A stretch of 64,000 bases of DNA from Malania oleifera (GCF_029873635.1 NC_080427.1:74245348-74309347), one strand, 5' to 3'. Positions 34,856 to 46,367 are shown, counted from the stretch's first letter. Notes: a model not told the origin generated them from the letters alone. Program-made: numbers and translations.

Positions 34856-35304
34856 GCAATAAAAATCTCAATAATTCCCCCTGCATCTCACTTTCTCTGC
34901 CTCACAATCTCTCAAAAAATCTCTCCATCTCTCATGCTCTCTCTCACTCTCATCTCTTGGTCTCTCTATAATTTTTGCTCCGACTCTTGTGTTCATTGTC
35001 TCCGGGCCTCTGACTCTATAATTTTCATTAATCTTAATTTTAATTTCAGTGTTTGTGCATTATTTTTCTATTATTTTCACTCTGAATTTTTTTCTATTTT
35101 TTCTTAGATTTTGGAAGCTTTGAGGCTAGAGCATTGTATCTGATAAGAACCCGATATCTCTAAAACCTCGCTCACTGATCGATTTGCAATAATAATAATA
35201 ATCAAGTTATATTGTTTCAATTTATTATTTTGTTATAGATTTATTAAATTTATTTTTATTTGTTTACATAATTTGTCAATTTATAGTTAGTGTTAATTTT
35301 GAAA

Positions 35305-35511
35305 TTTAATTATGTCAACGAGAAAATATTAACGATACCTATGACAGTAGCTTCTATAGAAAGAAGATTTTCAAAACTTAAACTTATAAAAAATTATTTG
35401 CGATCAACTATGTCACAAGAAAGATTAAATGAATTGGCTATGCTATCAATAGAAAAAGAAATATTTGAAATTCTTGAATATAAAACTTTAATTAGTGATT
35501 TTGCATCTTAA
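35305..35511 (+). pseudogene. hAT transposase C-terminal dimerisation fragment
   Basis: The open stretch ending at 35511 reads LTIPMTVASIERRFSKLKLI followed by YLRSTMSQERLNELAMLSIE. This is the hAT-family C-terminal dimerisation domain (Dimer_Tnp_hAT), closest in wording to plant ZMYM1-like transposases (family inference). The zinc finger, DDE catalytic core and insertion domain are absent. The fragment has no stops over about 70 codons and ends at a natural TAA shortly before the right terminal repeat, as in complete elements. Confidence 0.8.
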
Positions 35512-35624
35512 AAAGTTAGAAAAATTAATTTTAAATAAAAATTAAAATTAAACAAATATTAAGGGCCCCTAATTAAACCATTCTCCTAGGGCCCCATATT
35601 GTGAAGAGCCGACCTTGGTCGAAA

Positions 35625-36017
35625 AGAGGCGCGATGCATGGCCATAGGAGGCAGCACCAAGCATCAGGGGAGCTGGAACATAGAGGCACATGCACTAGGT
35701 TTTTTGGGGAGGGTGATGATGAACAATACTTGCACGTGTTTTTCACGTACACACTTAAAAGAGGGTGAGCTAGTTGCCAGATCTTTTGAACTAGATGACT
35801 ATATTTTTTACTTTATTTTTTATTTATTTATTTGTTTATTTGTTTTACCTATTTTAAATTGAAATATGTATAAAATAATAATAAAATCTTAGGAAAATAA
35901 TAAAAATATAGTTTTCTAAAAATGACACATGTTTGATTTTTATTATTAATATATCTTAGTTATTAGTTTCATTATTATTACAACTATCTTTTTATTTTGT
36001 ATTAAACCAATATAGTA
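35625..36017. other. Unassigned AT-rich sequence
   Basis: A plus-strand 74-codon open stretch (35638-35862) has no recognisable feature. Otherwise only AT-rich runs. Confidence 0.4.
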
Positions 36018-36020
36018 CTC

Positions 36021-36085
<65 letters not shown>

Positions 36086-36113
36086 TTTGTTGTTGTTGTT
36101 GTTGTTGTTGTTC

Positions 36114-36156
<43 letters not shown>
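36018..36156. repeat. ATT/GTT compound microsatellite, left of LTR I
   Basis: (ATT)n with a central (GTT)8 block near 36087-36112. It continues as (ATT)n at 38330-38350 after LTR I, which split it. Confidence 0.95.
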
Positions 36157-36157
<1 letters not shown>

Positions 36158-38329
36158 GTTGACCTTATAGGTCACGCCCGGTTTTGATTATGACAAATAC
36201 TTAGAATATCTAACGGGTATATGAGATTTTGTGCAGGAACCTCAATCGTCAAGATCAAGATGCACGTAAAGTAAATGAAGCTTGAAGACCAATTTATATT
36301 TATTATTATAATATATGTTTCTCCTGTGTAATTGGTCCGTAATAGTAAATTGGGGTCCTTTGTTTGTAATAAGCACACACACATCACATGCATGGTCAAA
36401 TACGTAAGCTCAAATCAAGAATAACTAAAAATGACCTTAGAACGATCTTAGGGGTTACCCTTTGATTGACCTTTGGTCGACCGACACTAGATTTTTTCGG
36501 TGTCTTCAAAAAGACCTAAAAAGGACCCTAAGATACTCACCATTGCACTTGTATGTAATAGGAACTTGAATAGGGTGAAAGTGTATTGAATCAGGACCGA
36601 AATGCATACTTTATGCACTTTCGGTCAACCGACCTTGGCAGTTCATTTTGCCCCGGTTGACCGAACCCAGTCTGGGTCAACTAGTTGACCATAGCCCAGT
36701 CGACCGAACTCTTGTAGTTCAAATGGCCCCGGTTGACCGAACCCTCGTGAAGTCAACATTTTGACTTCCTAATCAATCGAGAGAAAAATGTACTCCAACT
36801 GTCTAGTCGACCGAGGGTCCTCGGGAGAAATTCCAATGATCTGGTCGACCAACCGGCTTAGTTCAAGTATTCCCAGTCGACTGAACCTCGCAAAATGGAA
36901 AATCGCCCTTCGGATATACTCGTCCGGTCGACCGAACCTGAAGTTCATTTTTGGCCCGGTCGACCGAGCCTCAAGAACTTCAGCCAACCGAAATGGTTCT
37001 GGTTAACTGGGTCTCTCGAGTTGCCCTGCATTTTTACCATAGTTAACTTATTTTTATCAGGATTAAAATATTTAAAACATTATTAATCTTTTCTAATAAT
37101 CCCGACTATGTCCTCAATGGTTATATTTTATGGGGTGTCTATAAATACCCCTTCATTTGGAAAAATTAGGAACTTGATTAGTGAATAAAAATAAAAAATT
37201 CTCTCTTAAAAAAAACACTCTCTACCACTCATACTCTTTCTCAAAAGCACTCAAACTTACCTTCTCAAGTTTCTAAATCTACTGTAAGTGTTTTTGAGTG
37301 TTTGTGCAAATAGGTTTGCTCTCTTATTGTTGTGTGTTTGAATCGATTTTCATTGAAAGCTAAACCTAAGTGTTCTTAGGGGGCTTTTCTCATAAGCCTA
37401 TCCTAAGAAGACTTTCCTAAACTTCTGAGTATTGCATTTGTATTGCAATATCTTAAAAAGCTTGTATTTGTTTTTGGCTTGCAAAAATATTTTCAAACTT
37501 ACTCAAATATCTTGTGGGATTTACATTGATATATTTGTGAAAAGATATTTGTGTTTGTGATATTAATTTTTGTGACAATATTTATTCAAGTATACATCAT
37601 TTGCTGAATACAAAATTGCATAGCTTTTGCAAACCAAGCATATACACTATATTCGTCATTGAGACATCTTACTGATTGACACACTTGAGACTCCCTTGAT
37701 ATTCTGTGTGAACACGTTTGATTGAACATTTTGAGATACACGGGATTGTTGTTAACACTCTTACATACTCACTACACTGATAAAAAATGCATTTGAGAGT
37801 TGAACTATTGGACCACACTGAGCTTACATATTAAATCATCTGTGGTGTATGTGATTGAACGCATTTGGGTATATATCTGCTTTACTTGAAAGCACTTTTA
37901 TCTTTACCATTTGATTGTAAAATCTGAGTGTTTCCAGGCGTGGCCTGAGGGGGCCATAATCCAACCCTGTAAGGATTGGTGTAAAGGTTGAGGTCAGCCC
38001 TGTGCTAATTGACCTGGTTTGTATAGGTGCTGCTCCACCCGTTTAAGTGAGTAAGTTATAGTGGTAATCCTTGTGCTTGTTAGCCAAGGCAGGGATGTTG
38101 GCAATTAGTCGAACCTCGATAACATTTCTGTGTATCGACTTTACTTTACCGCTTTCTAGTGCATGTGTGTCTGATTAAGTTGGTTTATTTACTTTCTTGT
38201 ATAAATTTACATTCTTGCACTAGATTGACCCTAGGATTGTGAATATACTGATGTTAGATGATTGACCTAGTGCTTAAATTTTAAAAATGTCAATTCACCC
38301 CCCTTCTTGGGATCACAGTAAAGCTAACA
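36157..38329 (+). mobile_element. Solo LTR I (Ty1/copia-like) inside an ATT microsatellite
   Basis: Starts TGTTGACC with TTTTGATTATGACAAATAC, ends AATTCACCCCCCTTCTTGGG then AAGCTAACA. Flanking 5 bp are ATTAT on both sides, but the surrounding ATT repeat makes that match weak on its own. U3 carries at least ten GGTCGACCGAAC-type palindromes (36470-37010). TATAAATA lies at 37140-37147. No internal region. Confidence 0.88.
36470..37010 (+). promoter_or_regulatory. U3 palindrome cluster, GGTCGACCGAAC type, LTR I
   Basis: The densest cluster in the window. Examples: GGTCGACCGACAC (36473), CGGTCAACCGACC, CGGTTGACCGAACC (twice), CAGTCGACCGAACTC, AGTCGACCGAGGG, GGTCGACCAACC, CAGTCGACTGAACC, CCGGTCGACCGAACC and CCGGTCGACCGAGCC. 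The cluster ends about 130 bp before the TATA box. Confidence 0.65.
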
Positions 38330-38949
38330 ATTATTATTATTATTATTATTTAAAAATAGAGCAGGTTTCTTTTTTTATTTTATTTATTTAACTTTATTTG
38401 TCGTAATAAATTGCTTAAAATAAAAAATTCAAATAAAATTTTAACTGCCAAAAAAAAAAACTAAGACAAATATTTACAATATTAAAAAGAAATATATAAA
38501 AAAAGCCAAGAAAAGCCAATCTTTTTTAAATTTCTTTGAATTAAAAATTTTCGTCTTTTTATCTGCACTTAGTTTATACTCCTTGCATTCTTGATTACCT
38601 TGCTTGCATTTTGATCTTTTAGCATGCTATGTTCACTTTACTTATGTAAAATTGGAGATTTAAGTGTTCTTTGGTCTCATCTTAGAAGTTAAGGTGTCTC
38701 TATGTCCCACTTTGTGAGTTCATCTCAACTAATGATGGGATGGGCAAAAGAATACTACTGTATGATGTTTTTTGTTTTTTCCCCTTGGTCATTGTGAAAG
38801 TGTTATTCTTTAAGGTTGTAACGGAAATGCGTGTTTTCTTCAAGGAGATCGAAGTATGAGGGGCAAACATGCAATCCTTTTTTTTGTTTTCAAAACCCTA
38901 ATTTTCTAAAAATGTTCTCCAAAAATATTTTTAAAATCATTCTCTACTT
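38330..38949. other. Microsatellite remainder and unassigned sequence
   Basis: (ATT)n to 38350, then AT-rich sequence with no recognisable feature. Ends with TACTT (38945-38949), the left duplication of LTR L. Confidence 0.5.
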
Positions 38950-39541
38950 TGTAACGATCCCAAATTACTACTTAAAAAAAAAAAATCCAAATACTGCAAA
39001 ACTATAAAATTACTCTGATACCCATAATAATATTCGTAATAACCACCCGAACCCAGGGTGGGTGCCGGGGACACCTGTCCATACATACTTACTATCTATG
39101 CAGCGGAAAACATAAAATACCCAAACCTTATTTACAATACTAGATTTTTTACTATTTCCACAAATATACATATACATTTCCCAAAATCCACAAAATATCC
39201 TAGGGATTTCTCAAAATCCACTCTCCTGTTCAATACTTACCCTGAGTCTAGGGAGGTACCAACACCTCCTCCTCTACCTCGGAGCTCGCCCCACATGTCT
39301 ATCTGGATCACCTGAAATGTTTGGAATTTTGGAGTGAGACACCTCTCAGTAAGACAAGATAAGTTATTACCAGTGTGTGGCAAATGAGTTTTACATGAAT
39401 AACATATTTATGAATTAAGCTGTAACCAAAATAACATTTCAATGTAAAACATATCATAACTCACACCTCATTTAAAATACAAGCTTTCTATTTGAACATA
39501 CTTTTAGCTGAAATACATAGTTCTTGTTTACTGTAAATATG

Positions 39542-39545
<4 letters not shown>

Positions 39546-39597
<52 letters not shown>
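39546..39597. repeat. TA microsatellite in LTR L
   Basis: (TA)n of about 50 bp. Confidence 0.95.
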
Positions 39598-39600
<3 letters not shown>

Positions 39601-40757
39601 ACTTCCTTGGATGGATAACTGTAATCAAGAATTAACCCTGCATGATCGGGTTGTGCGGCCCATGGGCTAGATTTAACCATGATTGGCCTACCAGGTTAAG
39701 TCAAGCTGTAAATCTTCTATAGTACGATTGGCCTACTCAACCAAGTCTGGAGTGCCAGGGAGCTCCTCTACTCTCCTCTTAGGCACAATCAACTGTCAAC
39801 ACCACACTCTATCTGAGATGTGTGGTTGCACTATCTATACTGTATTAGCTACAGTATCGTGCTCTGTGTTCTGTTTTGGTCCATCAAGGTTCTGATATTG
39901 TATAATACTATTTCTGTATATTATTGTTTTATAATGATTATGTATAAACTGAAATACCATGATTCTGTATTAACTATAATACCATGATTCTGCGATAACT
40001 GAAATATCATGATTCTGTAATAACTGTAATATCATGGTTCTATAAAAGTTGTAATATCATGGTTCTGTAAAAGCTATAATATCATGGTTCTGTAAAAGCT
40101 GCATAAAAATTTTATATTAAATTATGTACTGAAACTAGTATTTCTCATGTCACACAATTGAGTAATGCTCATAATACTATATTCTATATGGGAAAAGCTT
40201 TATTTTACTACTGTATGGGAAAATTATATTTTCTACGGTCTGAAAATAGTATATCCTTTATAGGATTTTTCCTGTAATTCAAATTTCTGAATTTTCCCAA
40301 TTATGCATATCATATGAGAAATCATAAATTCTTAGACCCAAAAGTTCATAACCTGTAATATCTAGAAAATCATACACTGATATCCCATTATCTTATACTA
40401 TACTTTAATTGGTAAATTTCTAAAATGAACTGGTATAACTTATCCCCTTACCTGATTCCTTGAGGAAACGCCCGCAGGGGTCCTAAATCAATGCCTACGG
40501 CAGTCACGCAAAACCCTATATCTCATAAATCTTAGTTTTATCAACTCAACCCCAGAATACATATCATCCTAACATTTCTAAGTTTACACAACCCAAATAA
40601 CTAACTCATCTTTAAAAACAGCTCCCTTACCTTGATTTTGGAGTGGTTCTTAGGATCCTCAAAACACGAATCCGTCCCGGCTAACTTGACGAGGATCACT
40701 GCTAGGCCTTAAAAATAGTGTTTGATCATCAATCTAGGGTGTTAAGAGTGAGAAAAT

Positions 40758-40759
<2 letters not shown>

Positions 40760-40826
<67 letters not shown>

Positions 40827-40834
40827 GTGAGTGA
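40760..40834. repeat. GA/GAGT microsatellite in LTR L
   Basis: (GA)n passing into GAGT units; CT-rich in the transcribed sense, about 40 bp downstream of the TATA box. Confidence 0.95.
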
Positions 40835-40894
40835 GAGTTTTGAAATTCCAAATAAAAATGACTTGTTGTCCTTATATAGTATTCTATCCCAAAG

Positions 40895-41050
40895 CGAAAT
40901 TGTCAATGGTTTTCTTGGGCTCTTAGAAAACTGTCGACGGTTTGGTCTTTAACCAAACTATATTTCTTTGTTTTACCTTTATCCTGGCTTTAGTAAAATG
41001 TAACTGTCGACAATTTTCTTGGGCTCTCCCAAAACCGTCAACGATTTGGT
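40895..41050 (-). promoter_or_regulatory. U3 palindrome cluster, AAACCGTCGACGGTTT type, LTR L
   Basis: Four copies (plus-strand readings): ATTGTCAATGGTTTT (40897), AAAACTGTCGACGGTTT (40926), AACTGTCGACAATTTT (41001) and AAAACCGTCAACGATTT (41032). Linked in pairs by CTTGGGCTCT spacers, which suggests a larger duplicated unit. Confidence 0.6.
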
Positions 41051-41116
41051 CCTCACAATACCATTTTCGTCTTTTTCTTTATTTTTCTTATTCTTTCTAT
41101 TTTCTGCATCTCTACA

Positions 41117-42447
41117 TACTTGGTCAATGATGAAACTCTAGTTGTATTTTTTTTTCAAAAAAAAACCTTCTTCAAAGACTCTCATTTTAAAACTCTTACT
41201 TTTTCAATGGATTTCAAATCTCATCAAGTTTGTTTTCAAAATCATTCCCTCTTTAAAGATTTGCAAATCAAATCCTTCATTCATTTCATTCTTTCCAAAA
41301 CTTGTGAGCTTTCAAAATTGATTATCTTTTTATCCATCAGTTAAGAAAATAAAATCTCATCCTTCCATATTTTAAATTTCAAAATTAGGGTCACCTACGG
41401 CCACCTTTTTCCAACAAGAGTGCCTTAGGGTTTCCAACCCTATTGTTTGAACTCTTTGATGATGATATTTCATCAGAGGATCGAAAGAGAATTCTTTTAA
41501 CCTTATTCTTTTTTTGTTTAAAGCGCACACACACACATATTCAATGGCAACCGTTCTTAAAACGAGTGTCGATAGGAGTGCTCAGTGATTGTTTTCCTTG
41601 CAATGATTGATCAACTACCTTTTCTATGCACAAGTGTACTCCCAAGACCATTTCTCTAGTTCATAGATCTCTTAGGTTTTGTCTTTGTTTTCCTTTAAAA
41701 AAAAACGGTACTGGTGAGTTGGCTTTTCAATTATTTGTTCATTTTAGTTAGAGTCTTTCATCTTTTTAAGTTTTCTTGTTTGGGTATTGCCATGCAACTC
41801 CTATTGTCAGCACCATGTCAACAATGTCCCTTTGGTCTTTTTTCTGGAATACTATCGACATTCAAGTGGACTGCTTAGGCATAATCAACATCGGCACCTG
41901 AGTTTTATCTAAGCTCTTTGGTTAATTAATCAAATATATTATTAATTAATTGAAGAATAACGTCAAGAATTATTAATTCACTTTTAATTTTAAGAAATTA
42001 TTAAATAACCTCTTAATTGGTGACATCAATGATATCTTTTTCAATGGTCTATTCTTTTACTTCTACAAGTTATTCAACTATGTCAATGAAAAAAATTAAT
42101 ATATTTTTATAACTTGATCATCAGTAACAATCAAAATAAGAAAGAGTATTACAAAATTAATAATAAGTAGATATAAGAAGTTATTAATTATGAATCATGG
42201 AAAGAACTTGGCTTCTAAAAATATTATTACTTCGAGTAGTTAGGATATTATTTGATCATTATAGACCTACTACAGTCTATATGCATCATGGATTTTATTT
42301 GAGATGAAAATTTTATTCATGCTATAGAGTTTGGTAGAAAATGTGCCTAATTATTTTGGGATGCACTTAAAGAGAGAGAGAGAGGGAGAGAGTTCATCAA
42401 TTTGATTTATCAAAGTGGATTGATTGATTGAATTTGGTTAGGTAAGC
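41117..42447. other. Unassigned sequence right of LTR L
   Basis: T-rich and A-rich stretches, a short CA run near 41526 and a GA run at 42370-42392. No gene or repeat ends recognised. GTGTCGATAGGAGTGCT near 41567 faintly recalls Tat-type LTR ends, too weak to call. Confidence 0.35.
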
Positions 42448-42777
42448 ATGGGGAATATTATTAAATTTAAACTTTTAATAAGTCAAAGTTTAGTTGATAA
42501 AACTATGCCCAGTCCCACTAGTTACTTGAGAGAAGATGTTAACTTGTCACAATCTGAGTTGTTCTGTCGGGTGCTGCCATGGAAGGAGCATTTAATTCAT
42601 CCCATTATTTGGGATCCAAAGAGCCCCATCACTAAGAACCTACAAGGAAGGGAAACCAGAGCAATGATTTATAGTGATGGAAGGTTTAGTTGGGAGGTAA
42701 GGTTGTGTCACTCCTTCATGATTGTCACATTATTGTGGACTTTAGTAAACACTCTTTTTACTTATGGTAGAAAGTAA
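42448..42777 (+). CDS. Uncharacterised 109-codon open reading frame
   Basis: An ATG-to-stop frame of 109 codons on the plus strand between LTR L and copia-like LTR Q. The product would be slightly basic, with one hydrophobic stretch near its C-terminus (MIVTLLWTLVNTLF) and no motif I recognise. There is no clear promoter or splice context. It could be a fragment of an old element or chance. Reported because it is among the longer open frames not explained by a repeat. Confidence 0.2.
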   Translation: MGNIIKFKLLISQSLVDKTMPSPTSYLREDVNLSQSELFCRVLPWKEHLIHPIIWDPKSPITKNLQGRETRAMIYSDGRFSWEVRLCHSFMIVTLLWTLVNTLFTYGRK

Positions 42778-42955
42778 TACCTTATAATGGGTTTTAGTAG
42801 CAACTTCCATTTATCATTTGTTAATCATGAAGACGAGCTAATTAGCATGTATGCCCTTCTTAAAAATAAGACGGATGGCCACATTTTAAAAATTGTTTCT
42901 TCATGATTTTCAAAAAATTCTATCTTGGAATATTATATTAGCCCACTAGGTTTCA

Positions 42956-44665
42956 TGTTGATTTTGATGATGACGAAGCAAATAAGAATTAGGGCATGTG
43001 TTATATGAATTTGTGCGTCATGAATTATTACGTGATAGTTATTTTCCTTTATGTTTATATATGGAAATTATTAAATAAGAATTCGAGCATGTATACGTTA
43101 TATGGACTTGTGCTTGGTGAATTATTATGCGATATATAGGTATTTTATTTTATATTTATATATGGAAATTATTTTTGAATTTGTGCTCTGTGAATTATTG
43201 TGTGATAGCTATTTCCTTTTATGTTTATATGTGAAAATTATTTTTGGTATTTAGAGTTAAGTATGCTAATTCTTAACTAGAAAGCAAATGTACCATTACT
43301 TGATTATCACATAGTAAAATAACCATATATTTTTATTGAAAACTTCAAATGTGATAAAGCCTTTTATATTTAAAAATTAACTCATAAATATTTTCAAGAA
43401 CATTCAATTTGACTCTTATATTAGAGCTAAAATGGGCGTTTTTATAAAAGTGTACCCCTATATCTAAAAAAAATAATTCAAACTATAATTCTATACTATT
43501 TGTGAATCTAATTCTATATTTTATTCTACACAAGTTCAAAAGTTATAATATTATTTTATATAAAACTAGACTCAAGATACTCTCCAAAAAACTTTCATGT
43601 AGACGTTTTGGAGTTATAAAGTAGGATTAATAATTGATACAATATGGTCATTATGCATATTTTATATGATAGTAGACATTATGGGGCTTTCAAAACGATA
43701 TGACACAATTAATTTGAATCAATATTTTATTTGTTATGAATAGTAAAATTCTGCCAATACATTATGACCTTTGCCATAAAATCAGTTCAACATATCTGTA
43801 GTATTTGAATTTTATCTCTTAAACCGCTACTCCAATTGGTGTGATTCTTTTTTTATTGGAAATTAGACACATTAATAAGTCAATTTGAATTTGTATAGAA
43901 TTTTATTTGACATTTACATGATTGTTTGTGATTTTATAAAATATATCATCTCACATCAAAAATTAGATTTCTTGTCATATCATTGATTTGTTTAGCTCCA
44001 ACTTTAGTCCCACGGAGCCAAAACCTCTCCAACATTTAGTGGATAATTTTATGCTATAAAAGGAATCTAATTTCAAGCTAGAATGATAAGAGAAATCGCT
44101 ATAAAAGTGGTCTCTCATTCTCCTCCATATTTCTAAGTGATAGTGTTTTATTATTGCTTAAAAGAAAACTTTCTTGTAAAACTTCATTTCATTAGTTTTA
44201 ACTATTTTCAAGTTTCAAGTATCAAGTTTCATTCCTTTGAGAGAGTTTGAGTTGTAAAGCTTGATTTATTGCATCAATCTACTTGAGATATTGAGCCACA
44301 TATCAATTGTAATTTCTCATCATTGTAATAGTTGTTTGAGCTCCTGCGAAAAACTCATTTTGTATTCTAGTCCCAATGAAAGGCTAGGTCTTATAATTAT
44401 GCTCTTGCCCCAATTGAAAAGCAATAAGTTTGCTAGTGGAGCCTTGACTCGAATTCAGTCGAGAAAGTTGATGTAGGTGCTCATGATGCCAAACCACTAT
44501 AAAAAAGTTTGAGCATTTCTCCCCCTATTCTCTTACATTACTTATTATTTGATTGAATTAGTTGCTTAATTGTATTTGTGCATATTTCATACCTTATCTT
44601 TGGCTATTGAAGAATATAGGGTGAGTTGTGAGTGAACATACACTTATTCTTATCTAAACTTTCAC
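42956..44665 (+). mobile_element. Probable copia-like LTR Q, ends uncertain
   Basis: Starts TGTTGATTTTGATGATGACG, matching the 5' end box of F, G, I and J. A TATAAAAG box lies near 44091. GATGTAGGTGCTCATGATGCC followed by AAACCAC near 44470 resembles the R-U5 wording of LTRs M and N. Imperfect tandem repeats (three units of 80-100 bp) span 43005-43255. No palindrome cluster and no clear 3' end or duplication, so extent is a guess. Confidence 0.4.
43005..43255 (+). repeat. Three imperfect tandem repeats in Q
   Basis: Units share TGTGC, GTGAATTATT, GTGATA and TTTATGTTTATATATGGAAATT. Spacing about 90-105 bp. Confidence 0.65.
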
Positions 44666-45295
44666 AGCGCATTCACTAGAATATACATACTAGACTATTA
44701 TTCACCAAGAGTTTGATAAATGGAGTAAGTGTCATAAAAACTAGAAAAAAGACCAAATTCATGTTGTGTTTTTGTGGCTCATATATTTGATGGATTGCAT
44801 AAACAAGGAATAAAATATAGTTGAAAATCATATGTGTTGAGGAGCAACAACAAACAGTCGATTGTTTGGCTGAAACAGTTGATGGTTTGCTCCAAAATTC
44901 ATACAATTTACATTCTATTTGAAACAACTGACTGTTTGGCCCAATCAGTCGAAGGTTTGGCACAAGAACTCAACGAAGATTTTTAAAATTTGAATGTGAA
45001 CATTAAGTTGGTTGGGTGTTTGGAGGGAAAACCTCCATGGTGTTTATATATACATCAGTCTGGGTGTATTTGTGCTGGAAGATCATTTTGAATTGTATTG
45101 TATCATGTTCTTTGACATTCTCATAGTGAAAACCTGTGCCAATTGCTCCTGTGGATGTAGGCATTGGTAAACCACATAAATCTTTACGTTGTTGTTCTTG
45201 TTTTCATATATAATGTGTGTGTGTGTTCCATATTTGTTCTTCATTATTGTTGCGTTCAATTTCCGCTGTGAAACTCTGAGTTCATTCATAATAAT

Positions 45296-45307
45296 TGGTA
45301 TCAGAGC
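45296..45307 (+). promoter_or_regulatory. Element M primer binding site
   Basis: TGGTATCAGAGC, complementary to the 3' end of initiator methionine tRNA, a few bases after the LTR. Confidence 0.8.
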
Positions 45308-45316
45308 GGTGTTGTT

Positions 45317-45548
45317 ATGGCACCAGGCACTTCATCTATGAAATTTGATGGAACCGAAAACTTTGGTTTGTAGAAAAGGAGAGTGAAAAATTTTCTTGTG
45401 CAGCAAGGGATGGTGAAGGCTTTGTATGATGTTTAACCGGAAAGTATGGATGAGGCTAATTGGAAAGAATTAAAGGCAAAAGCTGTTGCTACAATACGAT
45501 TGTGTTTGGCCGACAAAATAATTTATCATGTCATGGAGGAAGATTCTT

Positions 45549-45551
<3 letters not shown>
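45317..45551 (+). pseudogene. Element M copia gag N-terminus
   Basis: From the ATG at 45317 the frame reads MAPGTSSMKFDGTENFGL, a stop in place of tryptophan, then KRRVKNFLVQQGMVKAL and CLADKIIYHVMEEDS. This is the Ty1/copia gag N-terminal domain (UBN2-like). A second stop interrupts it. The sequence turns into a TA run after 45551, so the rest of the element is lost. Confidence 0.7.
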
Positions 45552-45584
<33 letters not shown>

Positions 45585-45770
45585 TATTCTTTTCAATTTA
45601 AAATTATTGTATTTAAAATTTTCCCTCTTTTTTTTTTTTTTTGTATTTTCTTCCATGAAATAAAAGTTATTCAATTTTCTTATATAAGCCCTAAATGAAC
45701 TGGGGTTTTTGCAGGTTGAAAATTATTTCTTTCATATTAAGTAATAATAATATATTTTTTACTTTGTTAT
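45552..45770. other. AT-rich spacer between M and N
   Basis: (TA)n, a T15-like run near 45630 and unassigned sequence. Ends with GTTAT before LTR N. Confidence 0.5.
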
Positions 45771-46340
45771 TGTTAGGAATGTGGTTTATATTCAAAGTGG
45801 ATCACATGTACCGAAGAAAGTTGTGTGACACAAGGGACAAATGGAGAGAAGCAAGGTGTTTTCTTCTGCTCCAAACCGTTGACGTTTTGGTTCAACCATC
45901 GACGGTTTCTGTCGACGCAGATTACATAATTTGAATTTGGGGGCTTGTAGATTGGGCTTATCTGGAAGCTTTTCCTCTTGGGGATTGCTACAGATGTGGT
46001 TTAGTTATACTAGAACTCTTCTGTACACATTAGATTGTTATATAAACATCATTATGTAACCTTAGATGGGATTAAGCTTGGTGCAAGCTTCAAGTAAGCT
46101 TCAAAGATTGTAACTTTGACATTGATCATAGTGAAACTGAGGTTGCTGCTCTTGTGGATGTAGGCTATTGTCGAACCACATAAATCTTGTGCGTTCTATT
46201 TATGTTTTTTATTCTTCTTATTATTGTTTGGTTGCTTCTTGAGTATATTTCATCGTCGAGTGTGTGCATTAGGTTGTTGATTTATTCGTTTTTGATTGTG
46301 TGCTTTCATTACACGTGTTCAAGTTGAACGAACGTCAACA
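45771..46340 (+). repeat. 5' LTR of element N
   Basis: Starts TGTTAGGAATG and ends ACGTCAACA. Motifs CAAACCGTTGACGTTTTGG and ACCATCGACGGTTT followed by GTCGACG (45883-45920) precede TATATAAA at 46039-46046. R-U5 wording (GTGGATGTAGG, then AACCACATAAATCTT) matches LTR M. Confidence 0.8.
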
Positions 46341-46342
46341 AG

Positions 46343-46354
46343 TGGTATCAAAGC
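46343..46354 (+). promoter_or_regulatory. Element N primer binding site
   Basis: TGGTATCAAAGC, one change from the initiator-Met site, two bases after the LTR. Confidence 0.75.
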
Positions 46355-46367
46355 TATTGGTTCTACA

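Larger units (their letters stand above)
34456..35616 (+). mobile_element. Internally deleted hAT DNA transposon
   Basis: Terminal inverted repeats: left AGGGCCGGCTC (34456), right GAGCCGACCTT (ending 35616). Inner ends both carry a GGGCCCC-type block (34496 and 35590). The flanking 8 bp are GGTCGGAC (34448-34455) and GGTCGAAA (35617-35624), 6 of 8 identical, the size typical of hAT insertions. Inside are a CT microsatellite (34802-34851) and the 3' end of a transposase gene. Only the last about 70 codons of transposase remain, so it is non-autonomous. Confidence 0.8.
38950..41116 (-). mobile_element. Solo LTR L (same family as C)
   Basis: Plus-strand ends TGTAACGATCCC and GCATCTCTACA; exact duplication TACTT (38945-38949, 41117-41121). 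On the minus strand U3 has AAACCGTCGACGGTTT-type palindromes (40895-41050). TATATAA (40872-40878) follows, then a long CT run (40760-40822). A roughly 29-bp minisatellite spans 39925-40100 and a (TA)26-like run 39546-39596. The body aligns by eye with LTR C, but the U3 palindrome arms differ. Confidence 0.88.
44762..45551 (+). mobile_element. Element M: 3'-truncated Ty1/copia element
   Basis: LTR of about 525 bp (44762-45288) starting TGTTGTGTTT. Four degenerate palindromes sit at 44850-44960, TATATATA at 45045-45052. A primer binding site TGGTATCAGAGC (45296-45307, initiator-Met type) and the start of gag follow. The element is cut at about 45551 and followed by an AT run. The left LTR boundary is inferred from LTR N. 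Confidence 0.7.

Noticed and set aside
36470..37010. Possible CRISPR-like array
   Set aside because: Units are short, degenerate and irregularly spaced, in a plant LTR; no repeat-spacer regularity and no cas genes.
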